DNA of 64,000 bases from positions 620,001 to 684,000 of the forward strand of contig JAJOZX010001729.1 of NCBI GenBank assembly GCA_023014485.1. Reading direction: 5' to 3'. Source of the DNA: Bathynomus jamesi. Taxonomy: Eukaryota; Arthropoda; Malacostraca; Isopoda; Cirolanidae. The position numbers and the translations under genes are program-made. The notes beneath the pieces were generated by a model. That model did no database searches. It saw nothing but the letters and a program-made list of their open reading frames with translations, and was not told where the DNA came from. Within the stretch, counting starts at the first letter, position 1; every line of letters begins with the position of its first letter. Positions 31,478 through 43,074 of this stretch are shown here, one piece after another.

Positions 31478-33199
31478 GTGGCACTCATAAGTATTCGTAC
31501 AGAGAAATATTTCAGTTATATTCGTCCTTATCTTTTGCACCATGCGTAGGATAGTCATGAAAAGTTTACTGTTCGATTGGAAAATTTTTTAAATGAAAAA
31601 ATAATTGTTCAACTCCAACATATAATGTAAAACATCAAAGAATTTGAAGAAAATAATAAACGTTAAAATGCGAAAGTTTTCGTACATTGATTTACAAAGT
31701 TATTTAATACTTTGTGTGTCCAACTTTTGCTTGAATGACTTCAATGATTCGTTTTGGATATTTTTTTTTACAAGGTTTCGACATCTCTCGGTAGAAATTT
31801 TAGCTCATTCTTCTAAAATGTGCTGTTGCAATTCATTCAGACTCGAAGGATTTCTCTCGTGGACCAATCAAACCATAAATTCTCGGTTAAATTGAGATCT
31901 GGGCTTTGACTGAGCCACTCGAGAAGCTTAAAATTCTTTTGTTGAAGCCATTTCATGGTGCTCTTATTTTTATGGTTTGGATCATTATCTTGTTGCAGTA
32001 CCCAGTTGTGACCCATTCGCAACTCGCGAACTGAAGGTAATGCATTTTCTTCTAAAATTTCCTGATATTTTTTCGAATTCAAGATTCCATTGATGATAAC
32101 GAGCTTTCCGAGACCAGAAGCACTAAAGCATCTCCAAAGAAGCAAACTACCACCACCTTGTTTAACCGAAGAAAGGATGTCTTTTTATACGAATGCAGTA
32201 TTTGATTTTCGCCAAACATACCGTTGTTTGTTGTCCCAAGATGATTCAGTTTCTCGTCTGTCCAGAAAATTCTCTTCCAGAATGTAAATCCATCATTTTG
32301 GTTATCCTTGGCGTACTGCAAACGAGCTTCTTTGTGCGCTTTTCGTAGCAGAGGTTTTCCTTGTGCAACTTTTCCATGCAGACCATTCTTTCTCAGTGTA
32401 CGACATACAGTAAAGGGATGGACATCGATCTTAGACAGTCTTAATGTTTGGCAAATATCACTCCCTTTACTCGTAGATTCGTGGTAGCCATTCTTTTAAT
32501 CCGTCTAGCTGTAAGTTCTGAATTCTTGCAAGGTCGTCCCCACCTTGGCAGAGTTTTGATTGTTCCAAACATTTTCCATTTGTTTGTAACAGCAGCGACC
32601 GTCGTAATGGGAATTCGAAGTTCTTCTCAGAAGGACTATCTTCCCATAACTCTTTCCAGACTCGTGCGCAGCAATAACAGATCTCTAACCCTTTAAGTCC
32701 TGAATTTTTTGTAGGGTTAAATTATGAATGCGTGTATTTGAAACGTTAGCAATTTGTACGTCAGTCCTTAAAGGGTTAATGTCTGTAGAAAGCTCATTAC
32801 CACGACGACCCATTGCTTGCTAATGGTTTGTACAGTCGTCGTCTTCTATGAAGATTCACAGGAAAAATTCTAGAATTCAGAATTGCCAACAATCTCTAAT
32901 CAATAAACAGCTAACTACTGATAAATTTTTAAAAAATTTCAAGCCTAAGGTGGACTCGCAAAGTATCAAATAATAATTTTGGAGGTAAATGTACGGAAAC
33001 TTTTGCATTTTAACTTTTTGTTATTTTCCTCAAATTCTTTGATGTTTTACATTATATGTTGGAGTTAAACTAATTTTTTTTATCTGTTAAATTTTTCCAA
33101 GCAAACGATAAACTTTTCATAACTATCCTCTGCATGGTAAAAAAGATAAGGACGAATATAACTTAAATATTTTTCTGTACGAATACTTATGAGCGCCAC
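31478..33199 (-). mobile_element. Tc1-type transposon with long inverted ends, decayed
   Basis: Ends GTGGCACTCATAAGTATTCG and (complement) GTGGCGCTCATAAGTATTCG, inside TA at 31476-31477 and 33200-33201. The inverted ends extend about 220 bp (words such as TTCGTCCTTATCTTTT and CATCAAAGAATTTGA return on the right). Length 1722 bp, normal for Tc1. One degenerate transposase lies on the minus strand. Confidence 0.92.
31740..32813 (-). pseudogene. Tc1 transposase, DD34E, multiply broken
   Basis: Begins MGRRGNELS at 32813. The paired helix-turn-helix region is split by stops and shifts. The catalytic region is readable in pieces: FWKRIFWTDEKLN (first Asp), LLWRCFSASGLGKLV, VLQQDNDPNHKNKSTMKWL (second Asp), and LSQSPDLNLTENLW (Glu 34 residues after the Asp). 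A frameshift near 32120 splits the core, and the C-terminus loses frame after TENLW. It cannot make an active protein. Confidence 0.9.
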
Positions 33200-34261
33200 T
33201 ATGTATATATGCGCAGATTTTATTAAATGTTTTTAATTAAACAATTCAGGGCATTTATTGACCGCACCCCGTGTGTGTATGTATGAGAGAGAGAGATTGA
33301 AATTTCTATTAATATTAAATATGAAAACGAATGAGGTTTGTATGAAACAAATTTTGTACAAATTAAATAGCATGATATGTACAGAGATATTAAAAAATTG
33401 CTTGCTTTGTAATTTAAAATTGTAATTACTTTTGTTCATATACAGATAGGAACTTTGCTTTTGTGTCATTTGAAAGATAATATTATTGGAATTTGCTTTT
33501 TCTCTTTATTTTTTTCCTTTTATTCATTCGGTCTTCAAGGCGGCGACTATAAATAAATAGCGTCTGTAAGCTAATATTCAAAGCTAGTCTTCAAAGTCTT
33601 AGTCCATTTAAAATTCGACACGCAACTAGAACCAAATCTAGTTTTAAGGCTTGGACAGTATATTTGACCTTTATATCCTGAGAACCTAAACTTTCTACAC
33701 AAAGCATTTAGCCAGTCTTGAGGTCAAGTTATGAAGGTACGTGTTTGATTAGAAAAATTGCGGTGTTTTTGCACCTGAACTTAGGACGGTACAGAAAGAC
33801 ATCATGTAGTTCCCTATTTCTTAAAACTTTGGCCTATAGCACTTGCCGTTGCTCGTGTAAAGAATTCCAAGGGGCAGATTTAGCGCATGTATATACGCCT
33901 TAGGTTTAAACTAGCATAAACAAACCAAGAAGTGAAATAAATTTAGTGAATGAAAAAAATTAATATCGTGCAAGTCCGCAGATAACGGTTTGACTCTCCA
34001 AATTTAGGCTTAGTTATAATTTTTTATAACAAAATTTGGTGTTCAGGTATTGAAATACAGTAATTTCATAATTTTTACGAACATTACTAACCCGTTATCA
34101 TCTTTCCATCTAGAACTAATCTTATTTTCTAGAACATCGTAGTAAGGACAGTAAATAATTTTTTTTTAAGAAGTCCAGTTATAATGAGTAATCACAAATG
34201 AGATAAAACTGGTTTATGATGAGGAGACTAGACCCATGCACATTGCAGTATATATTCAAAT
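33200..34261. other. No gene seen
   Basis: AT-rich, with a short GA run near 33286. No domain or terminal repeat recognised. Confidence 0.5.
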
Positions 34262-34470
34262 TCTAAAGAGGGCTATGTCTTGGCCAGTGTCGTAACACCG
34301 TTTTCCGTCCATCAGCGAAGTTAAGCGACAGTGGTTCGGGATTGTAGTTGGATGGGAAACCATCCTTTGCGTCCAGACTCTGTAGCGACCCGTGATTCGG
34401 ATTACGTAAAGCTGTAGGTCCCATCCGTCATATGACCTTAGATGCTGTGAATGAGGTTAAACAAATATAC
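34262..34470 (+). repeat. 5S rRNA-derived SINE, best preserved copy
   Basis: CATCAGCGAAGTTAAGCGAC and TTGTAGTTGGATGGGAAACC follow the 5S rRNA control region closely. GGGCTATGTCTTGGCC stands in the place of the 5S 5' stem. The 3' tail (CCATCCGTCATATGACCTTA, then GAGGTTAAAC) is shared with the minus-strand copies near 23.9 kb. The tail and the lack of a closing 3' stem rule out a functional 5S gene. Confidence 0.87.
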
Positions 34471-35770
34471 TCTAAAGACAAGTTCTTGAGTGTCTCTTTC
34501 TAGAAATGCTAAGAGTTTAAGAGTTTAAAGTATCTGAAGATGTAGCTAACCAACAAAAGTTTTAGGAGGAGAGTAAAGAAAAATGAACAAATTATATCTA
34601 TATTAAAAGAAAACGAACAAATTATATCCATATTAAATCAAATAAAAGAGAGGCCAAATTGAATTATCTACTTTCCAATTAGAATAGGCCTTGCTTGTAC
34701 AATTTTTCTCTATTTCATTGATTTCTATCACTGCCACTACATTTATATCACTGTCTGCTTTTGACGCTTACATTTTCTTGTCCTACACATCCTACTGGGA
34801 ATTTCTTCATGTGGCTCCTGCTAAGTCTTGAGTTCTGTGCTCTGTTTATAAAGTTAATTTCGATCTTGTCAGTCTCCCATCATTCATTTCTCAAACTTCC
34901 CTCTCACTCCACCATTAAAGCTGGTTCTCTGCCAAAAGAAATACCGTCTCCAGATTACACGCCACCTAGCAACAATATAATGGGATTTAAAACCATAGTG
35001 ATTAATTTTTTTGTCTCACATTTGAGCCAAAAAGGGGCACCATTTGACTGGCATCTTGTTCCACTAGCGAGACATTTCTGGAGTTCAGAATTTTGAGGGT
35101 CTTCTAGTTCGATGAGAATCTGTCAATGAGTGGATTGTAGCTTCCCATTTTTAACAGTTTTCTAATGTTTTACGATCAAGGGTTGTATTTTTTAATTCCG
35201 TTTCGCTGTGCCACTATTTCTGAACCTACTGTAGATTTGTCATAGACCCAAGAACCTCCCTGCAATTTTGGCTTGCTTTTTGCCAGACAAAAGAGGCACC
35301 ACTGTTGATGAGATTTGCAGTGACTGATTAAGATGGGGGGGATGGGGTGGTTGCCCGGGGCCTAAGCCTAGAGAGGGCCCATGTAGAAGCAGATTAAGGG
35401 TATCAAATTGCAGTGGTGAGCGGTCCTTCTCGAAACTGTCATTATTGATTTAGTTTCAAAATGTAACTTTTTCCTATAAGGCATTGTTGTCTATTGTTTC
35501 TACAGGGTTTCGTCAAGGTATTTTGTTTGTTTGCTCCGCCCCCAGACCCCCCCGCCTCATACGCCTATGAATTCTGCCGTAAAGTCAGTCAGTTATACTT
35601 TCCCTTTCTAATTCTCTTTAGAGAACACGGTTCTGTCGTATATTAGTTTATTAGTTTTGGAAATATTGAAAACTGATTCATACGGAGTTTTTAGTATTTC
35701 AGATACTTCTTTGAGATCATCGGTAAAGGCATTATTTTTATTCTTCAAAGGTCTGATAGTCGCGTGATTT
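34471..35770. other. No gene seen; G-rich words near 35330
   Basis: A 111-codon frame at 34761-35096 shows no domain. A GGGGGG/GGCCC-rich patch at 35330-35380 resembles hAT-type MITE interiors, but no terminal repeats were found. Confidence 0.45.
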
Positions 35771-36338
35771 GTTTACCCCTCCGAACGGTTGAAGCTTAGA
35801 ACACTTTCACAAGATGACCATCATTTGTCGCTACAATGTGTATTCGACGCTCTAACTCCATTAGAGTATTAGCTCTCGTGGAATAGATCCAGTGACCTCT
35901 GTTTCTTGAGTTGTCGGTCCACCACGGCCTATCCATCGCTTAGTTGGAAAAGAGAAAAATGTCTACAGTATATTGAGGCAATTCGCTCCAGTCAACGTAC
36001 AGTCGTCAAAGAAAACGCACCAGATAGCATACCAGAGGTAAACTTTTGGTGAATCCCGTTCATGTTGATGTGTTTCAGCGCTAGATAGGCCACCACGATC
36101 ACCTTACTTAACTCTCTGGACTTTTATCTATGTGGTTATGTTAAAACACTTGTGTGTCATGACAAAACCAGGTATCTGGCAGAACTCCGTCTAAAAATCA
36201 GAGGTTATTGGATCCATTCCACAAGAACATCTTGCTGATGCTCTAATGAAATTTGAGCGTCGAATACACATTGTAACGATGAATGATGGTCATCATGTGG
36301 AAGTGTTCTAAATCTGAACAGTTTGGAAATGTAAACAA
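35771..36338. mobile_element. Fold-back mariner derivative
   Basis: The left arm (35771-35882) and right arm (36218-36338) are inverted copies at about 80% identity, sharing GAGCGTCGAATACACATTGT and its complement. The interior reads on the plus strand as a decayed mariner C-terminus (DRPPRSPYLTL and tail residues ending MKFERRIHIVTMNDGHHVE). The left arm therefore repeats the last coding segment in reverse. Older and more diverged than the 29.7 kb fold-back. Confidence 0.75.
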
Positions 36339-37821
36339 CCATATATATATTGAATACATATTGATTAATAAGAAAAATGACTAATTATTTTTGAAGCATT
36401 GGTTCTTGGATATTATCTCATACTACTAAAATAAGTATGTACTTTGCTAATAGTAAAAATTGCTTAGCAGTAAGTACGTTAATATACTGTATCCTATCAA
36501 GGTATGTTGAGATTTTCAATATGACTTGTGGGTCGCGGGAAGTGCTCACTTTTGCAAAGCACCTTGGGGGTCCCGGTGCTTTGCAAAATAATCAGCCTAC
36601 ATGGAAAAGCAAAGTTTATTTTTCCAGCAAAAATTACAAAATACATAAAATCAGACAGACTTTTTGTTTAAGTGAAAAATGTTTCAGCTTTACAGTCAAA
36701 ATTATTTTGTTAGTCGTAATCATTTGAACTGTTAATACGCGTGTCCCTCAATTTTTTCTGTGCTTGCTTTCCATTTGTTAATCTCTAATATTTAGTTGGA
36801 TATAAACTAAACGCAAAGTAGCACATAGGCAATTTTAGTGTTTTGTTTTAATTACAGCCATTGATGAGAAGCCCAATTCGCAGAATTATGAATTTCAAAT
36901 GGAATTCAAACTTTCAACGTTTGAGACACCAGTTCTGGATACTCACTTTTTGTGTTATCCAAAATGTACCCCGAGTCTTCTTCTAACGGGAATGGCGACT
37001 GTAGGGTCTTGTAAGAAGAAAGTTCAATCAATTTATCGTATAGGTTTCTCGAGCCTTCCAATGTCACATGGGAAACGGTTCCGAAGCTGTTTTTTCAGTT
37101 GAAGTATGCGCTGCAGATCATCAGTTAAGGAAGGGGAAATCGCGAATTTTTTATATGAAAATGGGTTGTCAACACAAAAAAAGGTTGAGAAACACCGTTG
37201 TATGGCCTAGGCCTAACATTAATTAATATAAAATCTTACTCGCAAGCTAGATATTTTTCTGTTTTTATAACATTTAACAATTATTGTCTATATACTTATC
37301 TATATTTTGGTTTGAAATATAAAAGCAGCTGAAAAAATGTATTAAACCTATACTGTAGCCTGTAGGTTTAATTAAAATGAAGTCTTTTTCATATAATTGA
37401 AATACACGTTTTATATGTTTTTACAGCATATACAAGATAATGTATTGAAACCATATATTTGTTTTCTATGTGAACGGATTTTTTTTATACGATAAGGTAA
37501 AAAAACGAAAAGCAAAAACCCCCCCAAAAAAAACCAGCTTGCAAAAACCGCCTTTATTGGAACTAACATATATAAAAAAATCTTGAAAATATTTGGAAAA
37601 TTCAAAAGCGATGACAATACTTAGATTAAATATTTGCTAAGCTTTTTAAATGCATTTATTGCATACCTGAGAAGTCGGACATTTTCCCATCCCTTCATTG
37701 TCATTCGGTGGGAAATGATAAAGTTGTTAGTGGAAGCATTTAATAAATTTTGGTTACTACTTCTGCTCGTGCTATTTCAAATCTTCATAAATGAATCCTC
37801 TACTGTCCCGTAGATTTAGTA

Positions 37822-37850
<29 letters not shown>
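36339..37850. other. No gene seen; possible hAT right end near 37190
   Basis: GGTTGAGAAACACCG at about 37182-37196 resembles a hAT right terminus, but the matching left end was not found. The remainder is AT-rich, with (TA)n at 37823-37850. Confidence 0.45.
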
Positions 37851-37853
<3 letters not shown>

Positions 37854-39445
37854 ACGACGTAAGTATAGAGGAGTGTTCTGCACACGAGGAAGAGAAATAA
37901 CAAACAAATGAAAAATAAGGCACCCGCCCGGGAATCGAACCAGGATCTTCCGATTGCCGGTCAGACGTGCTAACCACTACACTACGGAGCCACGATAGTC
38001 AGAAGTTGTAATTTCCTACATAGGGCAGAAACCAATGCCTTGAGAGGGCACCCTCGCAAATCGTGAATATGTACATTTAACTGCAATGACCGCGCAGTAT
38101 TTTAACGTATAGAAACGACGTAAGTATAGAGGAGTGTTCTGCACACGAGGAAGAGAAATAACAAACAAATGAAAAATAAGGCACCCGCCCGGGAATCGAA
38201 CCCAGGATCTTCCGATTGCCGGTCAGACGTGCTAACCACTACACTACGGAGCCACGATAGTCAGAAGTTGTAATTCTCCTACATAGGGCAGAAACCAATG
38301 CCTTGAGAGGGCACCCTCGCAAATCGTGAATATGTACATTTTTAACTGCAATGACAGCGCAGTATTAACGTATAGAAACGACGTAAGTATAGAGGAGTGT
38401 TCTGCACACGAGGAAGAGAAATAACAAACAAATGAAAAATAAGGCACCCGCCCGGGAATCGAACCCAGGATCTTCCGATTGCGGTCAGACGTGCTAACCA
38501 CTACACTACGGAGCCACGATAGTCAGAAGTTGTAATTCTCCTACATAGGGCAGAAACCAATGCCTTGAGAGGGCACCCTCGCAAATCGTGAATATGTACA
38601 TTTAACTGCAATGACCGCGCAGTATATTAACGTATAGAAACGACGTAAGTATAGAGGAGTGTTCTGCACACGAGGAAGAGAAATAACAAACAAATGAAAA
38701 ATAAGGCACCCGCCCGGGAATCGAACCCAGGATCTTCCGATTGCCGGTCAGACGTGCTAACCACTACACTACGGAGCCACGATAGTCAGAAGTTGTAATT
38801 CTCCTACATAGGGCAGAAACCAATGCCTTGAGAGGGCACCCTCGCAAATCGTGAATATGTACATTTAACTGCAATGACCGCGCAGTATTTAACGTATAGA
38901 AACGACGTAAGTATAGAGGAGTGTTCTGCACACGAGCAAGAGAAATAACAAACAAATGAAAAATAAGGCACCCGCCCGGGAATCGAACCCAGGATCTTCC
39001 GATTGCCGGTCAGACGTGCTAACCACTACACTACGGAGCCACGATAGTCAGAAGTTGTAATTCTCCTACATAGGGCAGAAACCAATGCCTTGAGAGGGCA
39101 CCCTCGCAAATCGTGAATATGTACATTTAACTGCAATGACCGCGCAGTATATTAACGTATAGAAACGACGTAAGTATAGAGGATGTTCTGCACACGAGGA
39201 AGAGAAATAACAAACAAATGAAAAATAAGGCACCCGCCCGGGAATCGAACCCAGGATCTTCCGATTGCCGGTCAGACGTGCTAACCACTACACTACGGAG
39301 CCACAATAGTCAGAAGTTGTAATTCTCCTACATAGGGCAGAAACCAATGCCTTGAGAGGGCACCCTCGCAAATCGTGAATATGTACATTTAACTGCAATG
39401 ACCGCGCAGTATATTAACGTATAGAAACGACGTAAGTATAGAGGA
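37851..39445 (-). repeat. Tandem array of tRNA-derived units (type A, 262-bp period)
   Basis: Six complete head-to-tail units begin with GAAACGACGTAAGTATAG at 37851, 38112, 38375, 38637, 38899 and 39162, with a seventh cut off after 39424. The period is 261-263 bp and identity is very high. Each holds a 73-74 nt tRNA-like element on the minus strand (37919-37991, 38180-38253, 38443-38515, 38705-38778, 38967-39040, 39229-39302). Box A-like TAGTGTAGTGGTTAGC and box B GGTTCGATTCC are present. D-, anticodon- and T-stems can be drawn (anticodon loop CCGGCAA, lacking the U33 of true tRNAs), but the acceptor stem is imperfect. High identity implies recent amplification as a satellite. Confidence 0.92.
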
Positions 39446-39688
39446 GCATTGGTTTCTGCCCTATGTAGGAGAATTACAACTTCTGACTATCGTGGCTCCG
39501 TAGTGTAGTGGTTAGCACGTCTGACCGGCAATCGGAAGATCCTGGGTTCGATTCCCGGGCGGGTGCCTTATTTTTCATTTGTTTGTTATTTCTCTTCCTC
39601 GTGTGCAGAACACTCCTCTATACTTACGTCGTTTCTATACGTTAATATACTGCGCGATCATTGTAGTTAAATGTGTATATATATATAT
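39446..39688 (+). repeat. Inverted type-A unit ending the array
   Basis: At 39446 the array flips orientation in mid-unit (after GTATAGAGGAG). The sequence runs back as the complement, with the tRNA-like part on the plus strand at 39494-39567 and the tail CACTCCTCTATACTTACGTC at 39610-39629. A (TA)n run follows. Confidence 0.88.
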
Positions 39689-40652
39689 ATATTTCAACGT
39701 AAAGAACGACGCTTGTATAGGAGAATATTCCGCGCAAGATGAGAGAGAGAGAACGAAACAAATGAAAAAATGAGGTAACCACCCGGGATCTTCCAATTGC
39801 CGGTCAGATATGATAACCATTACACCATGGGCCTCACTCGATCAAATGCCGTAATTCTTCTACATACGCGCAGAAACCAATGCCCCAAGGGGGCACCCCT
39901 CGCATGCCGTACATTATATACATTTTAACTGCAAACACGCAGTATAATTAACGTGATCGAGTGAGGCCCATGGTGTAATGGTTATCATATCTGACCGGCA
40001 ATCGGAAGATCCCGGGTTCGATTCCCTGGTGGTTACCTCATTTTTTCATTTGTTTCGTTCTCTCTCTCTCTCATCTTGCGCGGAATATTCTCCTGTACAA
40101 GCGTCGTTCTTTACGTTAATTATACTGCGTGTTTGCAGTTAAATGTATATAATGTACGGCATGCGGGAGGTGCCCCCTTGGGGGCATTGGTTTCTGCGCG
40201 TATGTAGAAGAATTACGGCATTTGATCGAGTGAGGCCCATGGTGTAGTGGTTATCATATCTGACCGGCAATCGGAAGATCCCGGGTTCGATTCCCGGGTG
40301 GGTGGTTACCTCATTTTTTAATTTGTTCGTTCTCCCTCCTCATCTTGCGCGGAATGTCTCCTATACAAGCGTCGTTCTTTACGTTAATTATACTGCGTGT
40401 TCTTTGCAGTTGAAATGTATATATAGGTGCGGCATGCGGGAGGTGCCCCCCTCGGGGCATTGGTTTCTGCGAGTATGTAGGAGAATTACGACTTCTGATC
40501 GAGTGAGGACCATGGTGTAGTGGTTATCATATCTGACCGGCAATAGGAAGATCCCGGGTTCGATTCCCGGGTGGTTACCTCATTTTTCATTTGTTCGTTC
40601 TCCCTCCTCATCTTGCGCGGAATGTCTCCTATACAAGCGTCGTTCTTTACGT
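39689..40652. repeat. Type-B tRNA-derived units, one minus and three plus
   Basis: A second subfamily (GGCCCATGGTGTAATGGTTA heads, CTCATCTTGCGCGGAATGTC tails). The tRNA-like parts are at 39775-39833 (minus), 39965-40036, 40234-40309 and 40507-40578 (plus). The minus copy is only 59 nt because its T-arm and box B are deleted between two CCCGGGA repeats. The first two are again head-to-head. Tails carry a short inverted word (GTGCCCCC and GGGGGCAT) next to TTGGTTTCTGCG, common to both subfamilies. Confidence 0.88.
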
Positions 40653-40695
40653 TATATATATATATATATTATATATATATATATCTATATATAGG
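40653..40695. repeat. (TA)n microsatellite
   Basis: TA tract between the SINE array and a LINE fragment. Confidence 0.9.
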
Positions 40696-40747
40696 GAGAA
40701 ACTAGTCCCTAATCTTACTCTGAACCCTGTAACTCCCCAAACAAACA

Positions 40748-41043
40748 GTGGAAAGTAGAAAAGGAAGACTGTGTCGTGTTCCCAAATTAAAGGCTAGACA
40801 GGTAACATCGTTAACCCTGAAAGAAAATGGTTTTGTTGCGAGAAGACTAAAGCTGTTTGATCAGCTGCCCACAGACCTAAGGAACACGAATGGTGTTGCA
40901 GTGGACATCTTCAAAAGAAGTTTAGACGCCTGGCTCAGAACAATCCCCGATGAGCCAGGCGTACCTGGTTATGTGAGGTGGAGAGTACAAGAAACCAAAC
41001 TCCACTTCACCAGGCCAACTCGAGAGGAGGGGCGACAAACTTG
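40748..41043 (+). pseudogene. LINE 3' tail fragment, plus strand
   Basis: Encodes SRKGRLCRVPKLK, FVARRLKLFDQLPTDLRNTN, FKRSLDAWLRTIPDEPGVPG and YVRWR, the C-terminal tail after a LINE reverse transcriptase. It is homologous to the minus-strand fragment at 16715-17014. Lacking the RT, it is a 5'-truncated insertion lodged between TA tracts (the next is at 41095-41135). Confidence 0.78.
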
Positions 41044-41135
41044 ACCTTCGTGAAATGAGGAATCATCGCACGGAACATTGAAAGGTTGAAAAGTATATAT
41101 ATATATATATAATAGATCATATATATATATATATA

Positions 41136-41682
41136 AATAAAATAAAATAAAATATTTAAGCCCTGTATTTAGATGCAGGACTCGATCTGTTTGTAACAAA
41201 GAGCCTATAGATCGTGAAAGCTGACCTATACAGTTGGTGTTCGTGATATATAACTGTACTTACAGCTGCAGAATAAATTCACCGTAAAAACAAAATTTCA
41301 AGGAAGCCTGCCACAGTTATGATTTTTTAAGTTTTGTTTTGTAAATTTTATCCTGTTAATAAAAAAGTTTCTAATTAGTATTTTATTTTTTTTATTTTTT
41401 AGGCGAATTTATTTCCACAACTAAATATCTCAAAATACTGGTCTTCCAATTGGGATAATGACAAATTAACTAAACTTCCACCAGGACGGTCATCAGAATC
41501 TCTGGTTTGCTGGATGAGGTTCAATCTACACGTAAGAACTGAAGATCGTCACTTACTCACAACGAGCAACTTTACATAATTTCCATAAACTGGACTAGAA
41601 TGAACATGGAGCATGGAGAAATCCCCTGCTTACAGCCTTCATTATAAATTAAAGATTAGTACGCGTAAAGGGGATTAAACAG

Positions 41683-41719
<37 letters not shown>

Positions 41720-42152
41720 ACAAATTAAGGCGTACATGCAGAAAGTTGATTTTTTTAAAGAAAAACAGTTTCGATTTTCGACAGTGGGACCCTCATTAAT
41801 GGGATCTGAAAAATTAATAACTCGTCAGAGCAAGCATCTGTAGAACTTCGTAAATATTTTTTGGAATCCAAAGCAGCCAACCGGTCAATAAATTTACGAA
41901 ATAGCAGCATCAAAATTTTTAGCTCAGTATTCGAAGCCAGTGAGTCAACATTTTTTTAACTTCATTTAAAATCGAAGTGTCTTGTAAGTTAAAAAACAAA
42001 AATTTTAAAATTTTACCGACTGAAAAAAAAAAGATTTCAAAATCGTTTATATGAAATTAATTACATTTATAGATAATACGAGCGTGGACTGACTTTATGT
42101 AGCCTTTGGTAGCTCTGGTTTCGGGTAACTGCCGAGAATACGCTGAAATGTA
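41136..42152. other. No gene seen; (GT)n at 41687-41718
   Basis: AT-rich and unassigned except for the microsatellite. Confidence 0.5.
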
Positions 42153-42274
42153 CAGGGTGTCCATAAGTGATTACCCTGATTAAGCATGCTATAACTTTTA
42201 AATAAACACTCGTATTCAAACAATTTTAATCATAAGTAGATAAACATACAAAGTTTTGATCATAGTTATTGAAC

Positions 42275-42584
42275 TTAATAAGCTTCCACATGTGCACCCC
42301 TAGTGGCACGTAAAATGTCTAAACGGTATTCACACTCACGCCACACATTTTCCAACATTTGTGGGTTAACTGTTGCAATTGCATCCGTAATGCGTTCTCG
42401 CAATGTCCTGATATCTGGAACAACTGTTGCATAAACCAAATCTTTAACATGACCCCAGAGAAAGAAATCCAGCGGGGTAATGTCTGGTGATCTTGGGGGC
42501 CATGGAATTAGCCCGTCCCTGCTAATCCATCGATTTGGAAATGTTGCGTCGAGAGTTTCACGAACAACATGCGCCCAATGAGGG
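42275..42584 (-). pseudogene. Mariner transposase, C-terminal part after the LTR insertion
   Basis: The minus strand continues the catalytic domain interrupted at 47572: HWAHVVRETLDATFPNRW, WPPRSPDITPLDFFLWG (third acidic residue) and the tail to RATRGAHVEAY. Joined in register with the other part, the spacing from the QQD Asp to the PLD Asp is 41 residues, as in the two intact copies of the other family here. The reading frame is open to its stop. Confidence 0.9.
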
Positions 42585-43051
42585 TGTTGGTTTTCGTCGT
42601 CGTCGTCGTTGGGCCTAGGCAAGCTACGGCTTGGGACCGTAGCGCATCTATCCGGTATAGGTTAACCTGGATGATGTAGCCATAAGCACTGCCGCTGGTT
42701 AAGTGCCAACCAGTGATTATCTCACTAGCCGTATTGAGTCCGTTAGGCGAAACTGCGACAGTACCAAGGATGGAAAATATAACCCTTGGATTTCTATTAT
42801 TTATTTGCAAAATGGACATGGTATTAGATTAAAATAATTATATGAATATAAATAATTAACTGACAATTGTGATATATAATTAATTATGTTTACATACAAT
42901 AAAATAATACAGTATACCTAAAATTAGTATTAATGTGGTTTACAATTGAATTATGATGGGTAACTAATTTAAAATGAATTTATAGCTATTCCGAAATTCA
43001 AGACGGTAAAATTAACATTATCTTGAAACTAAAATAAGAGTATTCACTACA
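42585..43051 (-). repeat. 3' LTR (in element orientation)
   Basis: 467 bp, TG...CA, nearly identical to 47100-47567. The differences seen are ATACCTAAA versus ATACATAAA, TTATATGAA versus TTATTTGAA, and one T indel near the inner end. It contains a (GTC)n-like GTCGTCGTCGTC word near its outer edge. Confidence 0.95.
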
Positions 43052-43074
43052 CACTCCCCCACCAGAGAGGAAGT
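43052..43074 (-). promoter_or_regulatory. Polypurine tract of the LTR element
   Basis: On the minus strand GGTGGGGGAGTG directly precedes the 3' LTR, the normal place for the plus-strand primer. It overlaps the untranslated end just after the integrase stop. Confidence 0.7.

Noticed and set aside
34262..34470. A 5S rRNA gene
   Set aside because: The 5S-like part is diverged, lacks the closing 3' stem and runs into a tail shared with other dispersed copies.
34761..35096. 111-codon open frame as a gene
   Set aside because: No domain, no start context, composition typical of chance frames, and no supporting repeat or host structure.
37851..39445. CRISPR array
   Set aside because: Repeats are 262-bp tandem units without variable spacers, in a eukaryotic context with tRNA-like cores.
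37919..40578. A cluster of functional tRNA genes
   Set aside because: Anticodon loops lack U33, acceptor stems do not close, one unit lacks the T-arm, and all share long non-tRNA tails. They are tRNA-derived repeats.
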